From positions 18,873 through 82,872 of the forward strand of contig NZ_JANUCS010000008.1 in assembly GCF_024808815.1 (NCBI RefSeq): a stretch of 64,000 nt of DNA, given 5' to 3'. This DNA is from Methanosalsum natronophilum. Its GTDB lineage: Archaea; Halobacteriota; Methanosarcinia; Methanosarcinales; Methanosarcinaceae. The notes beneath the pieces were generated by a model. It did no database searches and was not told the origin of the DNA. It was given only the letters and a program-made list of their open reading frames with translations. Each line of letters starts with the position of its first letter. Within the stretch, counting starts at the first letter, position 1. Shown piece by piece: positions 1-8,981 of the stretch. The translations under genes and the position numbers were made by a program.

Positions 1-39
1 CGAGTTATGAGAAAATTCGGTTTTGGAGAAGTTGTATAA
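1..39 (+). CDS. possible C-terminal tail of a gene cut by the window edge
   Basis: The first 12 codons read through to a TAA at positions 37-39 and are followed by a T-rich stretch at about 51-60 that could stop transcription. This is the pattern expected for the end of a rightward gene that begins outside the window. Nothing in so short a tail identifies the product, and an open frame of this length can arise by chance. Confidence 0.3.
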   Translation, partial: RVMRKFGFGEVV

Positions 40-265
40 TTTTAACAACTTTCTTTTTTTATAAATTTTAGATATATTAATTGCTTTGGACTCAAGTCCT
101 GGCAATTAAAGTTTTTTGTTTTTAACAACTTTTACTAGTTTAAGGAACTTGGTAATTTTTATAGCAATATTGGCATCACTATAAAGCAAATTATATTATT
201 TTAAGTGAGCCATGTAGAATGTATATAGTTTGATTTTTGTTTTAACTAAATAGTATAAAAATTAT

Positions 266-445
266 TCAGTTAGCAGGTTCATAATAACATCTTTTAGGAG
301 ATACAACAGTACCATCTTTTTTTAGCTTGGATATTATTTTGCTAACTTCTTTTTTATCAATTGCTGTTAGTTCAGCGACTTCATTTGTTTTCAAAGGCTT
401 ACCTGCATTTTTCATAGCTTTAATTACTTTTTGTTCATTGTCCAT
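266..445 (-). CDS. small winged helix-turn-helix DNA-binding protein
   Basis: This 59-residue protein is little more than one winged-helix domain: a first helix, then a KTNEVAELTAIDKKEVSKIISKL segment typical of a turn and recognition helix, then a KKDGTVVSPKRCYYE wing. Stand-alone proteins of this kind are common in Methanosarcina relatives and are presumed transcription regulators. The ATG at 445 is preferred over one 24 bases upstream, because GAGG sits about ten bases before it. No neighbour suggests a target. Confidence 0.65.
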   Translation of the reverse strand: MDNEQKVIKAMKNAGKPLKTNEVAELTAIDKKEVSKIISKLKKDGTVVSPKRCYYEPAN

Positions 446-567
446 ATAAAATTCCTCAGAAAAAAACATTGACTACAAAGTATATGTAACAAATTCATAT
501 TTAACATTAGATAAATAAAAAAGTATCGTAATAAATAATAAATAAAATTCCTCTCTAACTTTAAAAT

Positions 568-1713
568 ATGCTTTACAGAAAAATAGGACAGACGAATGAA
601 CTGGTCTCAATCCTTGGGTTTGGTTGCATGCGTTTACCTGTGATAAAAGATGATCCTAGCAAGATTGATTATGATATGGCATTACCTATGATATACCATG
701 CAATAGATGCAGGAATCAATTATTTTGATACTGCTTACCCTTATCATAATGGTCAAAGTGAAATCTTTCTTGGCCATGCGTTAAAAGGTGATTTAAGAGA
801 AAAAGTTAAGATTGCTACTAAACTACCTGTTTGGAATATTGACTCTAGAGAAGATATGGATATGTATCTAGACATTCAGTTGGAAAGACTTAACACAGAC
901 TATATAGATTTTTATCTTGTTCATAGCTTGAATAAAGACTTTTGGTCTAAGTTATCTGGTATTGGCTTACTTGATTTTTTAGAAAATTCAAAGAAGAAAG
1001 GCAAAATCCTTCATATAGGTTTTTCATTTCATGATGATGTTGATACATTCAAACAAATAGTAGATTCATACGCATGGGATTTTTGTCAAATACAATATAA
1101 TATAATGGATGAATACTACCAGGCTGGTAGGTTGGGTTTAGAATATGCTGCAAGTAAAGGTCTTGGTATAGCTATCATGGAACCTATGAGAGGTGGTAGT
1201 TTGGTTAATATGGTTCCATCAGATATACTTTCTCAGTGGAAGCAGATTGATAGCAAAAGATCACCTGCATATTGGTGTCTTCATTATCTTTGGGACAGAA
1301 ATGATATCAGTTTAGTTCTAAGTGGAATGAATACGATGGAACAACTACAAGAAAACATTAACTCAGCTAAAACTGGATTTACTAATATTTTATCTGAAAA
1401 TGAAAAAAGAGTCATTTCAACTGTTGGGGATATGTATAGGTCTAAACTGGCTGTGAACTGTACTGGATGTAGGTATTGCTTACCTTGTCCTGCTGGCGTC
1501 TACATACCTCTTAACTTTAAGTATTTGAATAATATATCGATATATGGTGACATTCAAACCGCTAGGAAACAATATATCAACCATCTTGGATCTAAAAGAA
1601 AAGCTTCAAATTGCAATAAGTGTGGTGAATGTGAACCAAGATGTCCTCAGAATATACCTATAAGAAAAATGTTAAAAATAACAGCCCAAAAGTTAGAAAA
1701 TTATGAACTATGA
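568..1713 (+). CDS. aldo/keto reductase with C-terminal 4Fe-4S ferredoxin domain
   Basis: The N-terminal three quarters is an aldo/keto reductase barrel with the catalytic tetrad visible as D54, Y59, K85 and H119 (FDTAYPY, IATKLP, YLVHS). The last 90 residues hold two cysteine groups, CTGCRYCLPCP and CNKCGECEPRCP, which fit two 4Fe-4S clusters. Such fusions are widespread in methanogens and clostridia and probably reduce carbonyl substrates with electrons from ferredoxin-like donors. The substrate is unknown. The gene stands alone, with no strong Shine-Dalgarno before its ATG. Its stop codon lies inside a 7-bp tandem repeat. Confidence 0.88.
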   Translation: MLYRKIGQTNELVSILGFGCMRLPVIKDDPSKIDYDMALPMIYHAIDAGINYFDTAYPYHNGQSEIFLGHALKGDLREKVKIATKLPVWNIDSREDMDMYLDIQLERLNTDYIDFYLVHSLNKDFWSKLSGIGLLDFLENSKKKGKILHIGFSFHDDVDTFKQIVDSYAWDFCQIQYNIMDEYYQAGRLGLEYAASKGLGIAIMEPMRGGSLVNMVPSDILSQWKQIDSKRSPAYWCLHYLWDRNDISLVLSGMNTMEQLQENINSAKTGFTNILSENEKRVISTVGDMYRSKLAVNCTGCRYCLPCPAGVYIPLNFKYLNNISIYGDIQTARKQYINHLGSKRKASNCNKCGECEPRCPQNIPIRKMLKITAQKLENYEL

Positions 1714-1729
1714 ACTATGAACTATGAAC
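1702..1729 (+). repeat. four tandem copies of TATGAAC across a stop codon
   Basis: The 7-bp unit TATGAAC occurs four times without interruption and spans the end of the aldo/keto reductase gene. The TGA stop is formed inside the second unit. Gain or loss of one unit would leave the present stop intact or change only the last residues, so the effect is likely small. Confidence 0.9.
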
Positions 1730-2523
1730 TTCAATTTGCATGAATGGTTCATAAAAAATGAAGTTATGAGCTGATCGAGTGAAATAAAGCTAACTTAAAA
1801 CCTTGTTATGTATGTAAAAGTCATATCAATATAATTGGAGGCATTAGCTAGACTTTTGACAATAACAATCTTACAAACTAAAAACTCTTCCAATTTTGTT
1901 GCAGCAACAATACAAGCAAATAAGAACCGCTGTAACCATAAATGAATTAAATATTTATAATGTGGGGCGTAAAAACTCTATGCCTTTAGTATACATCAAA
2001 TATATTACAAATGAGTGTGGGTTTGTATATAATTAATCGATGTCGAGAACCAAGCCAAAAGGGATTTAAACTGGACGCCCTTGGGATAAAGGTATTTGTA
2101 AAAGGGCCCCATAGTTCTTTGACTTTCCAGTTAGGTATTAGCTGTGATATCAGATTACTTAAGGAGTTGGTCGAAGGAAGTAACTGAGTCTTTAGCTCAG
2201 GGGTATAGTTCACGTAAAATATCTGAACATGGAGTGAAATTTGAGATTATATAATAAAAATTGTATGTCTTCTATTAGTTGCTAAAAAAGTTTAAAGCAA
2301 GTTCATATTAGCTATTGCTGCAATAGTTGAATGTATTAAGAATCCATGTTTTCAAAAGGAACTTAATGTCATTTAATTACCACATGTCCAAACATGCCTA
2401 AACAAATTTTAAAAAAAAAGCTAAACTCAGTGAAAGATATTTTCTTTTTCTCTATTAAGATGTTGTTGGGTGTAACTATAATTTATACAAGCCTAGCATT
2501 TTTAGCTATGGAAATAGCGCAAT
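1714..2523. other. gene-poor stretch with a likely decayed coding relic
   Basis: No intact gene is convincing here. Between about 1960 and 2240 the + strand is less A/T-rich than its surroundings. It has protein-like segments in two different frames: an open frame from ATG 2011 to TGA 2187 (58 codons, including LDALGIKVFVKGPH) and then AQGYSSRKISEHG in another frame at about 2190-2240. This looks like one gene broken by frameshifts. I cannot name the family, and no ribosome binding site precedes the ATG. Confidence 0.3.
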
Positions 2524-3183
2524 TTACCAATCTACCTCTATTTCAATAACATTATTACTTATATCATCAAAGTAGCGAATGTAACCATTTTCTACTCCAT
2601 AGGTATATATGCCATGTAAGACTTCAACATTCATCTTGCAACAATTTAACATATTGTAAATAGATAATATATCTAGATTCCATGTTTCAACTCTATTCAC
2701 ATCAATATGTCTATATGAACGGTTAATGTTCCACTGTAGATTAGGCGAGCTATGATGTTCAGTAATGTTGTTATTCTGTAGGGTATACTGTGCTATATTG
2801 TTTAAAGAAAGTGATTTCCCTGCATACTTTTCAATATATTCGTTAATGTCAATAGTATAAAATGGATTTGCTATATCACCATGTCTTATTGGGGTTAAAA
2901 TACTTTCAAAGTGACGAATATTAAAACCAACTGCATAATCTCTTTTTAAAAAGCAGTATAAATTTGACAAATCTGAAGAAAAATAATGGTTAAAATAAAT
3001 TTCAGGAATAATTAATTTTAGTAAATGTATATTTTTATTCCCGGGAGTGAAAAAAAGCCATTCATCCAATATATCATTATAAATAACACAACATGTAGAA
3101 CCACTAATATTTGTGCTTTCAGATCTACCTGGATAAATAGTATCATAATTACATTTTGGCTGAATATCTAAAAAAGTGGCCAT
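2524..3183 (-). CDS. YprB-like 3'-5' exonuclease fold protein, probably inactive
   Basis: The overall pattern matches the DEDD exonuclease group called RNase H-like YprB: a FLDIQ start strand, a VGFNIRHFE segment at about residues 87-95, a LSLNNIAQYTL helix, and a final CCKMNVEVLHGIYTYGVENGYIRY segment. In active members these sites read D-x-E, FNxxxFD and CxxDV. Here they read DIQ, HFE and MNV, so at least two of the metal-binding acids are replaced. The fold assignment is recalled resemblance. The likely role is a non-catalytic paralogue or a decaying gene. It lies 67 bp downstream of uppS on the same strand. Confidence 0.55.
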   Translation of the reverse strand: MATFLDIQPKCNYDTIYPGRSESTNISGSTCCVIYNDILDEWLFFTPGNKNIHLLKLIIPEIYFNHYFSSDLSNLYCFLKRDYAVGFNIRHFESILTPIRHGDIANPFYTIDINEYIEKYAGKSLSLNNIAQYTLQNNNITEHHSSPNLQWNINRSYRHIDVNRVETWNLDILSIYNMLNCCKMNVEVLHGIYTYGVENGYIRYFDDISNNVIEIEVDW

Positions 3184-3250
3184 TTTAACAATAATGATAT
3201 AAAATAGAAGAAGTTAATTAAGTTTTCTTTATCATGCTGGTAGAAAAAAG

Positions 3251-4150
3251 TTATTGGTGATAATCGACTTTATCTATATCCTTTAATTGATGTTTTTTAA
3301 CTTGAATATTTGTATGCTTTTTTTTTCTTGACATTGATAAAAGCTGGGTAGTTCTCAGAACATTGTTTTTTTTTACTTCAATAATTCTATCTTGATATAC
3401 TCTTATTGACCTTAAATAATCAATTTTCCTAAACTCTGGCCAGAAAGGTGCACAAAAATGAGCAGCACATTCATTACCATTAGTTTGCCATGGCAAAAAG
3501 TTAGATATTCTTTCATTTCCACCTGATCGGATAACAAGGTCTACATTTGGGACTGCAAGATCATGTGAAGGGTATAAATGACTTGATACTTCTTCTTCAT
3601 CAACATTATCGAGATTTAATGTACCTTGAATTAGCTTTGTACCTAATTCTTTTGTAGCTTGTACAAGATCTTGTCGCCCACCATATGCTAAAGCTATGTT
3701 TAGAGTACATTTTGTATAATTCATAGTACATTCTTCAAGATTATAAATGGAATTCTGCAAAAAATCTGGTAATAAGTCCTTATTTCCAACAATCCTAACA
3801 CGAACTTCCCTATCATGGACTTTATGATCTGTTCTCATCTCATCAAATTTTTCAGCCATCAGCTCAAAAAGGCTGAAAATTTCAGAATTAGATCTATTAA
3901 AGTTTTCCATTGAAAAAGCGTAAACTGTTAGCTCGGATATACCAATGTCCCATGACCAGTTTATTATATTTTCAGTAACTTGGGCACCTTTTGAATGTCC
4001 AAAATATGTATCTTTGTTGTACCTATTAGCAAATCTTCGGTTCCCATCCATAATAATAGCAACATGTTCTGGGAGTGGACCTTTTGAAACTTCTTGAAAT
4101 AGTATCTTCTCATACGCACCATAGATGGATTTGATAATTTTTTTCATCAT
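3251..4150 (-). CDS. uppS: polyprenyl diphosphate synthase (cis-prenyltransferase, UppS type)
   Basis: This enzyme adds isopentenyl units in cis to make the long polyprenyl phosphates that carry glycans in archaeal protein glycosylation. The family signature is clear: HVAIIMDGNRRFA near residue 30 with the catalytic Asp, FGHSKGA, the YAFSMENFNRS segment, and a C-terminal DLVIRSGGNERISNFLPWQ motif. At 299 residues it is somewhat longer than bacterial UppS, with an extra basic tail. It sits between a DUF2551 gene and an exonuclease-like gene, all leftward. Confidence 0.93.
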   Translation of the reverse strand: MMKKIIKSIYGAYEKILFQEVSKGPLPEHVAIIMDGNRRFANRYNKDTYFGHSKGAQVTENIINWSWDIGISELTVYAFSMENFNRSNSEIFSLFELMAEKFDEMRTDHKVHDREVRVRIVGNKDLLPDFLQNSIYNLEECTMNYTKCTLNIALAYGGRQDLVQATKELGTKLIQGTLNLDNVDEEEVSSHLYPSHDLAVPNVDLVIRSGGNERISNFLPWQTNGNECAAHFCAPFWPEFRKIDYLRSIRVYQDRIIEVKKNNVLRTTQLLSMSRKKKHTNIQVKKHQLKDIDKVDYHQ

Positions 4151-4222
4151 ATACTCACATCAGCTAAACTCTACAAGAAAATATTACTTCATTTTTAGCA
4201 TGAAGCCTAGTTACCAATTATA

Positions 4223-4534
4223 TTAATAGTTTTGTAATACTGAGTCCACAATGTCTCTATATTCCGTCTTTAAGGAATAAACATTATGGTCACCTGTTAC
4301 ATTAATACTTAATATACCTAATCTGGTATTCATTAACCCAACCATTGCTGAAACTCCCCTATAACTTACACTATATCCACGCTTTTGAAGTTCTTCAAAG
4401 ACATCATTTGTTGTAAAAAAACTACCCAATAAGAACAGTTTGAGCACTTCTTTGCGTATTCCGGTATCATCTCGACCAAGATATTTGATTAACCTTGCCC
4501 GAACCCGGTCTTCTATTGTTTCCAGCACCAACAC
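4223..4534 (-). CDS. DUF2551 family protein
   Basis: The 103-residue protein has the DUF2551 pattern known from Methanosarcina relatives: EDRVRARLIKYL, then EVLKLFLLGSFFTTNDVFEELQKRGYSVSYRGVSAMVGLMNTRLGIL. The second half looks like a winged helix, so DNA binding is plausible, but the function is not established. The start is uncertain. GTG 4534, TTG 4531 and GTG 4528 lie in or next to a GAGGTG Shine-Dalgarno-like stretch. The gene is 72 bp upstream of uppS and probably cotranscribed with it. Confidence 0.8.
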   Translation of the reverse strand: MLVLETIEDRVRARLIKYLGRDDTGIRKEVLKLFLLGSFFTTNDVFEELQKRGYSVSYRGVSAMVGLMNTRLGILSINVTGDHNVYSLKTEYRDIVDSVLQNY

Positions 4535-4714
4535 CTCTATGACTGTTGTCGAGTTATATCTAGTTTTTGACTTATAAACCTATTTAATTGATGACAAGTC
4601 GAAAAATTAGAAATCAACCGATACCCTTATATTCTTCTCATTTATAAGTTTTAATATTTGAATTTGACTAATTGAGTTCAATTAATTTTTAGCCTGCGTT
4701 GTGGAACTAAATTT

Positions 4715-5782
4715 TTATAGCGGAATTGATGCTACCACAAGACCGTTAGTTAAAGGGTATTTTTCGATAATAGTACACTCAAATCCATTTGATGTTAGTA
4801 CATTTGAAATATCATCTAATATCCACCATGCAATAGTAATAGAACTTTCACCCATTTCAAACATATCGGTTGGAACATCTTCTGTTGTAAGGATTGTGAC
4901 AACATCCTTTATATGGTCAGCTTTGATAATTCCATATACTATAGTACCATCATTAGTAATTTCATCAAAAGGCCTAGCTGTATTTTTAGCTATTCGTATC
5001 AATCTTCTCCTAAGTTGTATTGCATCTTTATATCTAGATGAGCAAAAATGGAACTTAGGCATAGAAGAAGCAACTTTTAGAGCATACTCACGTGAAAACA
5101 TTGCAGCATTTGATATATCATCTTTTAATCTATAATTTAAATCAATCATTTTATTTGAATTTGTATCAGAGAACTCCAGTTCATTTAGGTTTAAAAAAAT
5201 GTCAAAATCATTGATATTTTCTATTAAATGTTCGATACCTTCAATAGATGGTACTTCTATACCTGTCTCGAGACCAAGTTCTTTTGCTGCTAAGATTGAA
5301 GTTATATATTTAGTAGAATTGAGATATTTCCACATTGACAGGGGTGGATGAAATCTTATTTCGTCTAGACCAGCTATAAGTAATCTTTTTAAGATATCTT
5401 TTGTAGGTGAATATGAAGTATATAGATGAATATGATGTTTTTCACCAAGATTTTTTTTTAAGAGCTTGATATAGTAAATTGTTTTTTCTAAAACCATTAA
5501 AGGTTCTCCACCAGTAATTCCTGTACCTAATGCGCTCATTTTCCTTGCCTGTGAAAGTACATCAATGTCAGAAACTACTGATTCTTCGTTAGCATATACT
5601 GTTTTTTTATCAATGCGTTCATCTGAAATGGGGCAGTAAAAACAATTATTTGTACAACTACCTGTAACAAATAAAACCATCTTTGCACCTTGCTGGCATA
5701 ACTTACATCCGTTTGATAGGTACGAGTAAAAAGACCCTGCTTCACCTTCATTTATTTCGATATTCTTTATTTTTTCTTTCAT
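4715..5782 (-). CDS. radical SAM protein of the COG2108 type
   Basis: A CTNNCFYC motif near residue 44 binds the 4Fe-4S cluster that cleaves S-adenosylmethionine, and GITGGEPL follows as the SAM-binding GGE loop. Two further cysteines at CKLCQQ near residue 27 are typical of this group, which is related to pyruvate formate-lyase activating enzymes but of unknown substrate. The C-terminal third lacks a recognisable extra cluster. The protein is 355 residues and stands alone upstream of the DUF2551-uppS group. The family assignment is good; the reaction is unknown. Confidence 0.85.
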   Translation of the reverse strand: MKEKIKNIEINEGEAGSFYSYLSNGCKLCQQGAKMVLFVTGSCTNNCFYCPISDERIDKKTVYANEESVVSDIDVLSQARKMSALGTGITGGEPLMVLEKTIYYIKLLKKNLGEKHHIHLYTSYSPTKDILKRLLIAGLDEIRFHPPLSMWKYLNSTKYITSILAAKELGLETGIEVPSIEGIEHLIENINDFDIFLNLNELEFSDTNSNKMIDLNYRLKDDISNAAMFSREYALKVASSMPKFHFCSSRYKDAIQLRRRLIRIAKNTARPFDEITNDGTIVYGIIKADHIKDVVTILTTEDVPTDMFEMGESSITIAWWILDDISNVLTSNGFECTIIEKYPLTNGLVVASIPL

Positions 5783-5977
5783 GGTTTTTGAAGGAGTACA
5801 TTTTTTATACTTTTTAGAACTATACAGAATCTTTAACTAGTACAAATAGATATAAATTTGTTTGTATAATAGTAGCTCATGTTAGGAAATATGGCTAGGT
5901 ATGATTAAAAAATTCATATTTTAACACCTAATATTTGCTACGTGCAACAGTGAAACTAATTATGTAGCTGAAAAAAA

Positions 5978-7075
5978 ATGGTAAACTCTCTTTCACATTT
6001 TGGTGTAGGCTTTTTAATAGCAGCAGTCTTAGGATTCAAAGGCTGGGAAAGGATATGTCTTGGACTATTAGCAGTGCTTCCAGATTTAGATTTCATTCCA
6101 AATTTCCTTTTTTTTGCAATCGAAGATATGTTTTCCTATGAAGTTAGAACACAACTGTTTTATATTATGGTGCATCGTGAATTTTTTCATTCACTTCTTT
6201 TTATTTTAATAGTTACAGTAATTTTGTGGCTTTGGAAAAAAAACAACAAATTTACTATAGCAGGGTTTTTTGTTTTGTTAAGCCACTTTTTTTTGGATTA
6301 TGCAACTTCATGGAAGATGAGACCTATGTACCCTTTTGTTGAGGAAGCTTCAACGTTAGGCTCAATTGATTTCTTTGATCCAATAGTTACTATTATCTCT
6401 CTAATTCCAGTAGCTATACTTCTTTTAGATTATAGATTTGGTAGATTAAAAGAGATTAATTACAGAAGCAAGCTCAATAGGTTAACACTCACTTTTAAAG
6501 CTAACGAGAAACAGATTTATCAAGTTTTGTTTATTGTACTTCTTGTATGGTGTGCTATAACACCCTTTACTAAACTGCTACTGGTATCAGACGTAGCTGC
6601 ACAAGAAAACACTGAACTAGTCTATCAAGATACTTATCCGATAGCTTTTGGCAAATTTTTGACAGCTTATTCGTATAATGAAAGCCACTATAAGGTTATG
6701 GAGATATCATACTGGTCAGGCATTGAGCAAAGTGTTCATGTTCCTAAAATAGCAAATAAAGGAACTTCATCAAGTTCCGATGCAATGATGTCATACGTTA
6801 AAGCTTCATATGACTTATATTCAACAACACCTGGTCAGCAAATTGATTTTCCCGTGTTTTCTGTTTATAAGGAAAATGATTCTATCGAAGTAACTATTAG
6901 AGATGCCAGAAGTGAATTTGTTCTGTTCTGGACGTATTTTGTAGTTGAGTATAAGTTCGTGTTTGATAGTGGAAATCCAGGCTGTAATTATACTGCTTAT
7001 TATACAGACCAACAGGGAGAAACTAGAGAGGTTCCTAACAACTGGTTTCTTGAGAATGATAAATGCTTAGAATAA
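5978..7075 (+). CDS. membrane-bound metal-dependent hydrolase, DUF457/YdjM type
   Basis: The N-terminal half shows the family pattern. SHFGVGFLIAAVLG and LLAVLPDLDFIPN are followed by the HREFFHSLLF segment at residues 68-77 and SHFFLDYATSW near residue 103, which give conserved His and Asp residues within membrane helices. Four or five hydrophobic segments occupy residues 10-200, including one at about 180-200. The rest is a predicted extracytoplasmic domain with no recognised family. The substrate is unknown. The gene is monocistronic and convergent with the small modifier gene downstream. Confidence 0.78.
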   Translation: MVNSLSHFGVGFLIAAVLGFKGWERICLGLLAVLPDLDFIPNFLFFAIEDMFSYEVRTQLFYIMVHREFFHSLLFILIVTVILWLWKKNNKFTIAGFFVLLSHFFLDYATSWKMRPMYPFVEEASTLGSIDFFDPIVTIISLIPVAILLLDYRFGRLKEINYRSKLNRLTLTFKANEKQIYQVLFIVLLVWCAITPFTKLLLVSDVAAQENTELVYQDTYPIAFGKFLTAYSYNESHYKVMEISYWSGIEQSVHVPKIANKGTSSSSDAMMSYVKASYDLYSTTPGQQIDFPVFSVYKENDSIEVTIRDARSEFVLFWTYFVVEYKFVFDSGNPGCNYTAYYTDQQGETREVPNNWFLENDKCLE

Positions 7076-7128
7076 TAATTAAACAAACCATATATATTTT
7101 TTTTAAAAAAAAGATCAGGTAAATAGTT

Positions 7129-7341
7129 TTATCCACCTGAAACAATTTTAAGTATAGAAACATTACCAGAGTCAACGTTAGCATCAAGTGCTACTGCTTG
7201 TCCTTCATGTAGGACTAGAACAGTCTCTGGATTAATCTCAAGATCATTTAAAAGCTGTTCATATGTACAATCTTCATGAACATCCAAATGCTTTTTAGTT
7301 TCATCCCCCATCATTAGTTTTAGAGTTAATCTTTTACTCAA
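7129..7341 (-). CDS. MoaD/ThiS-like small archaeal modifier protein
   Basis: This 70-residue protein has the beta-grasp ubiquitin-like pattern: TYEQLLNDLEI in the helix, a VLVLHEGQAV turn, and the C-terminal IVSGG that is adenylated by an E1-like enzyme. Archaeal relatives act either as sulfur carriers for tRNA thiolation and molybdopterin, or as protein tags (SAMPs). The start is TTG at 7341, which overlaps the stop of the preceding tiny gene by four bases, so the two are likely translated together. Confidence 0.85.
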   Translation of the reverse strand: MSKRLTLKLMMGDETKKHLDVHEDCTYEQLLNDLEINPETVLVLHEGQAVALDANVDSGNVSILKIVSGG

Positions 7342-7490
7342 TCGAAATCTTCACCACCTTCTTCTTCATAATCACTGAGCCCTTCCCCATCAATCAAATC
7401 ATCAAGGTTTTCATGTATTAATTTTTCTTCAAAATTTTCATCTTTTTTAATTCCTTTGCGCTCAGCTTCTCTTTTATGGAATTTTGACAT
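7338..7490 (-). CDS. 50-residue acidic protein upstream of the ubiquitin-like modifier
   Basis: ATG 7490 follows a strong GAGGTGAAC ribosome binding site. The product begins MSKFHKREAERKG and ends in a glycine-rich acidic tail (YEEEGGEDFD). No known domain was recognised. The TGA stop overlaps the TTG start of the SAMP-like gene in the arrangement TTGA. The strong RBS and the coupling argue that the gene is real and functions with the modifier, perhaps as a partner or substrate, which is inference. Confidence 0.72.
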   Translation of the reverse strand: MSKFHKREAERKGIKKDENFEEKLIHENLDDLIDGEGLSDYEEEGGEDFD

Positions 7491-7944
7491 TTTTGTTCAC
7501 CTCAACGAAATATATGCAGGCAAGTATTATTTAGGTAGTAAAATTTTTTACTTATTGCCTTTAATCTAAAAACAGTATATTCCATTTTTATCGCTTCCTT
7601 AGTACTTTAGTGCACTAAGCTAAATTAACTATAATACTTATGCTGACAACTATAGGTTAGCCTAAATTGTAGCTATGATTATAGTTAAAGAAACACAGTT
7701 GTATATATGTTAGCTCATTATATGTATTTTACTAAAAGAGCAATTAATGTGAGCTATTTGGCAAATATAGACAATCTCATATGTAATGAAATATTATTTT
7801 TTACTTTACAATCTATACAAAAACTTAAATCCTATCAGGTAATTAGATACCTCGTGTTTCATTATCGGGATAAAATCCCGTTGGAATGTGATCTTTAAAG
7901 AAAAGATTGAACCATGAAACTAAAAATGGAACAGGTGAATAATT
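7491..7944. other. divergent promoter region before rpl15e with a small hairpin
   Basis: This 454-bp A/T-rich stretch separates the leftward modifier genes from the rightward ribosomal operon and should hold promoters for both. The only clear structure is CGGGAT-AAA-ATCCCG at 7866-7880, a perfect 6-bp stem with a three-base loop, some 65 bases before the rpl15e start. A 63-codon open frame at 7707-7898 has no ribosome binding site and overlaps the hairpin, and I do not think it is a gene. Confidence 0.5.
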
Positions 7945-8535
7945 TTGTCAAAATCATTTTATGGATACATAAGAGATGCGTGGAAAAACCCCGAGAATAG
8001 CTATGTAAAAGATCTTAGATGGGAACGCTTGCAAAAATGGAGAAAAGAAGGTTCAGTTGTCAGGATTGAAAGACCCACCAGAATTGATCGTGCAAGATCT
8101 CTTGGATATAAAGCTAAGCAAGGTATTGTAATGGCACGTACAAAGGTACGACGTGGTGGTAGAAGAAAATCTAGATTTGTTGGTGGTAGACGTTCTCAAC
8201 GTATGGGGGTCAACAGTATCACTGGTAGGAAGAGTATCCAAAGAATTGCAGAAGAACGTGCTAGCAGAAAATATCCAAATATGGAAGTGCTTAATTCATA
8301 TTGGGTAGCTGAAGATGGAAAATCTAAATGGTATGAAGTCATTTTAGTAGATCCTTCTCACCCTGTAATTAAAAGTGATAAGTCTTTGAACTGGCTATGC
8401 AACAATAAAAATAAAGGTAGGGCATACCGTGGTAAGACTAGCGCTGGTAAAAAGGGCAGAGGGATAAGAACCCGCGGCAAAGGTACTGAAAAAACCAGGC
8501 CAAGCTTAAGGTCTAACACATGTCGAGTCCAGTGA
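7945..8535 (+). CDS. rpl15e: 50S ribosomal protein L15e
   Basis: This is the universally archaeal and eukaryotic large-subunit protein L15e, 196 residues as usual. Recognisable stretches are [13 protein letters not shown], the basic [15 protein letters not shown] core, and [22 protein letters not shown]. Translation appears to start at TTG 7945, with an AGGTGA site just upstream. It opens a long operon of RNA-processing genes, and its end overlaps the next gene by 16 bases. Confidence 0.96.
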   Translation: MSKSFYGYIRDAWKNPENSYVKDLRWERLQKWRKEGSVVRIERPTRIDRARSLGYKAKQGIVMARTKVRRGGRRKSRFVGGRRSQRMGVNSITGRKSIQRIAEERASRKYPNMEVLNSYWVAEDGKSKWYEVILVDPSHPVIKSDKSLNWLCNNKNKGRAYRGKTSAGKKGRGIRTRGKGTEKTRPSLRSNTCRVQ

Positions 8536-8981
8536 TTCAGTACATAACTCTTCGAGCTAACGTACATTCAACTGAAGTTGAAGAGAGGGTCAAACAAGCC
8601 CTCAATTTTTTTTTGGATGGGATGGGAATAGATGATAAGAAAGGTATCATTGAAACCACTAAAGCAGAAGGACATTTTGGTAACCCTATTAGCATATGTT
8701 CAGTGAATGTTAAAAAAAGAAGCAAGTGTAAAAATTTCATTCCCTTCTTAAGGCACAATCTTGAAACAAAATATCTTGAAGAACTAAGGAATGAAATCAA
8801 GTACAGATTAGATGAAGGCCAAACGTTGCACTTGAGGTTTGATAAGCAAGCTGCATTCACCGGTCAAGCTAAACCATCTTCATCTTCAGATGCGATAATT
8901 GTAAAAATAAAGATCACAACATTCCCTAAAAATTGGGAGTTTGCTAGAGAGTTCCTGGAGGATATGTGTGGTGAAGTCTAA
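8520..8981 (+). CDS. RNA-binding protein of the predicted exosome-associated family COG1325
   Basis: The 153-residue protein matches the archaeal family long annotated as a predicted exosome subunit: a [18 protein letters not shown] opening, EGHFGNPI in the middle, and [13 protein letters not shown] in the last third. It is thought to bind RNA, but its role has not been settled. It overlaps rpl15e at its start and the RNase P gene rnp3 at its end, so translational coupling is likely across all three. Confidence 0.85.
   Translation: MSSPVIQYITLRANVHSTEVEERVKQALNFFLDGMGIDDKKGIIETTKAEGHFGNPISICSVNVKKRSKCKNFIPFLRHNLETKYLEELRNEIKYRLDEGQTLHLRFDKQAAFTGQAKPSSSSDAIIVKIKITTFPKNWEFAREFLEDMCGEV

Noticed and set aside
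4701..5135. 144-codon plus-strand frame
   Set aside because: It is fully antisense to the radical SAM gene, which has clear catalytic motifs.
7707..7898. 63-codon frame before rpl15e
   Set aside because: No ribosome site, and it overlaps the leader hairpin. Composition is not protein-like.
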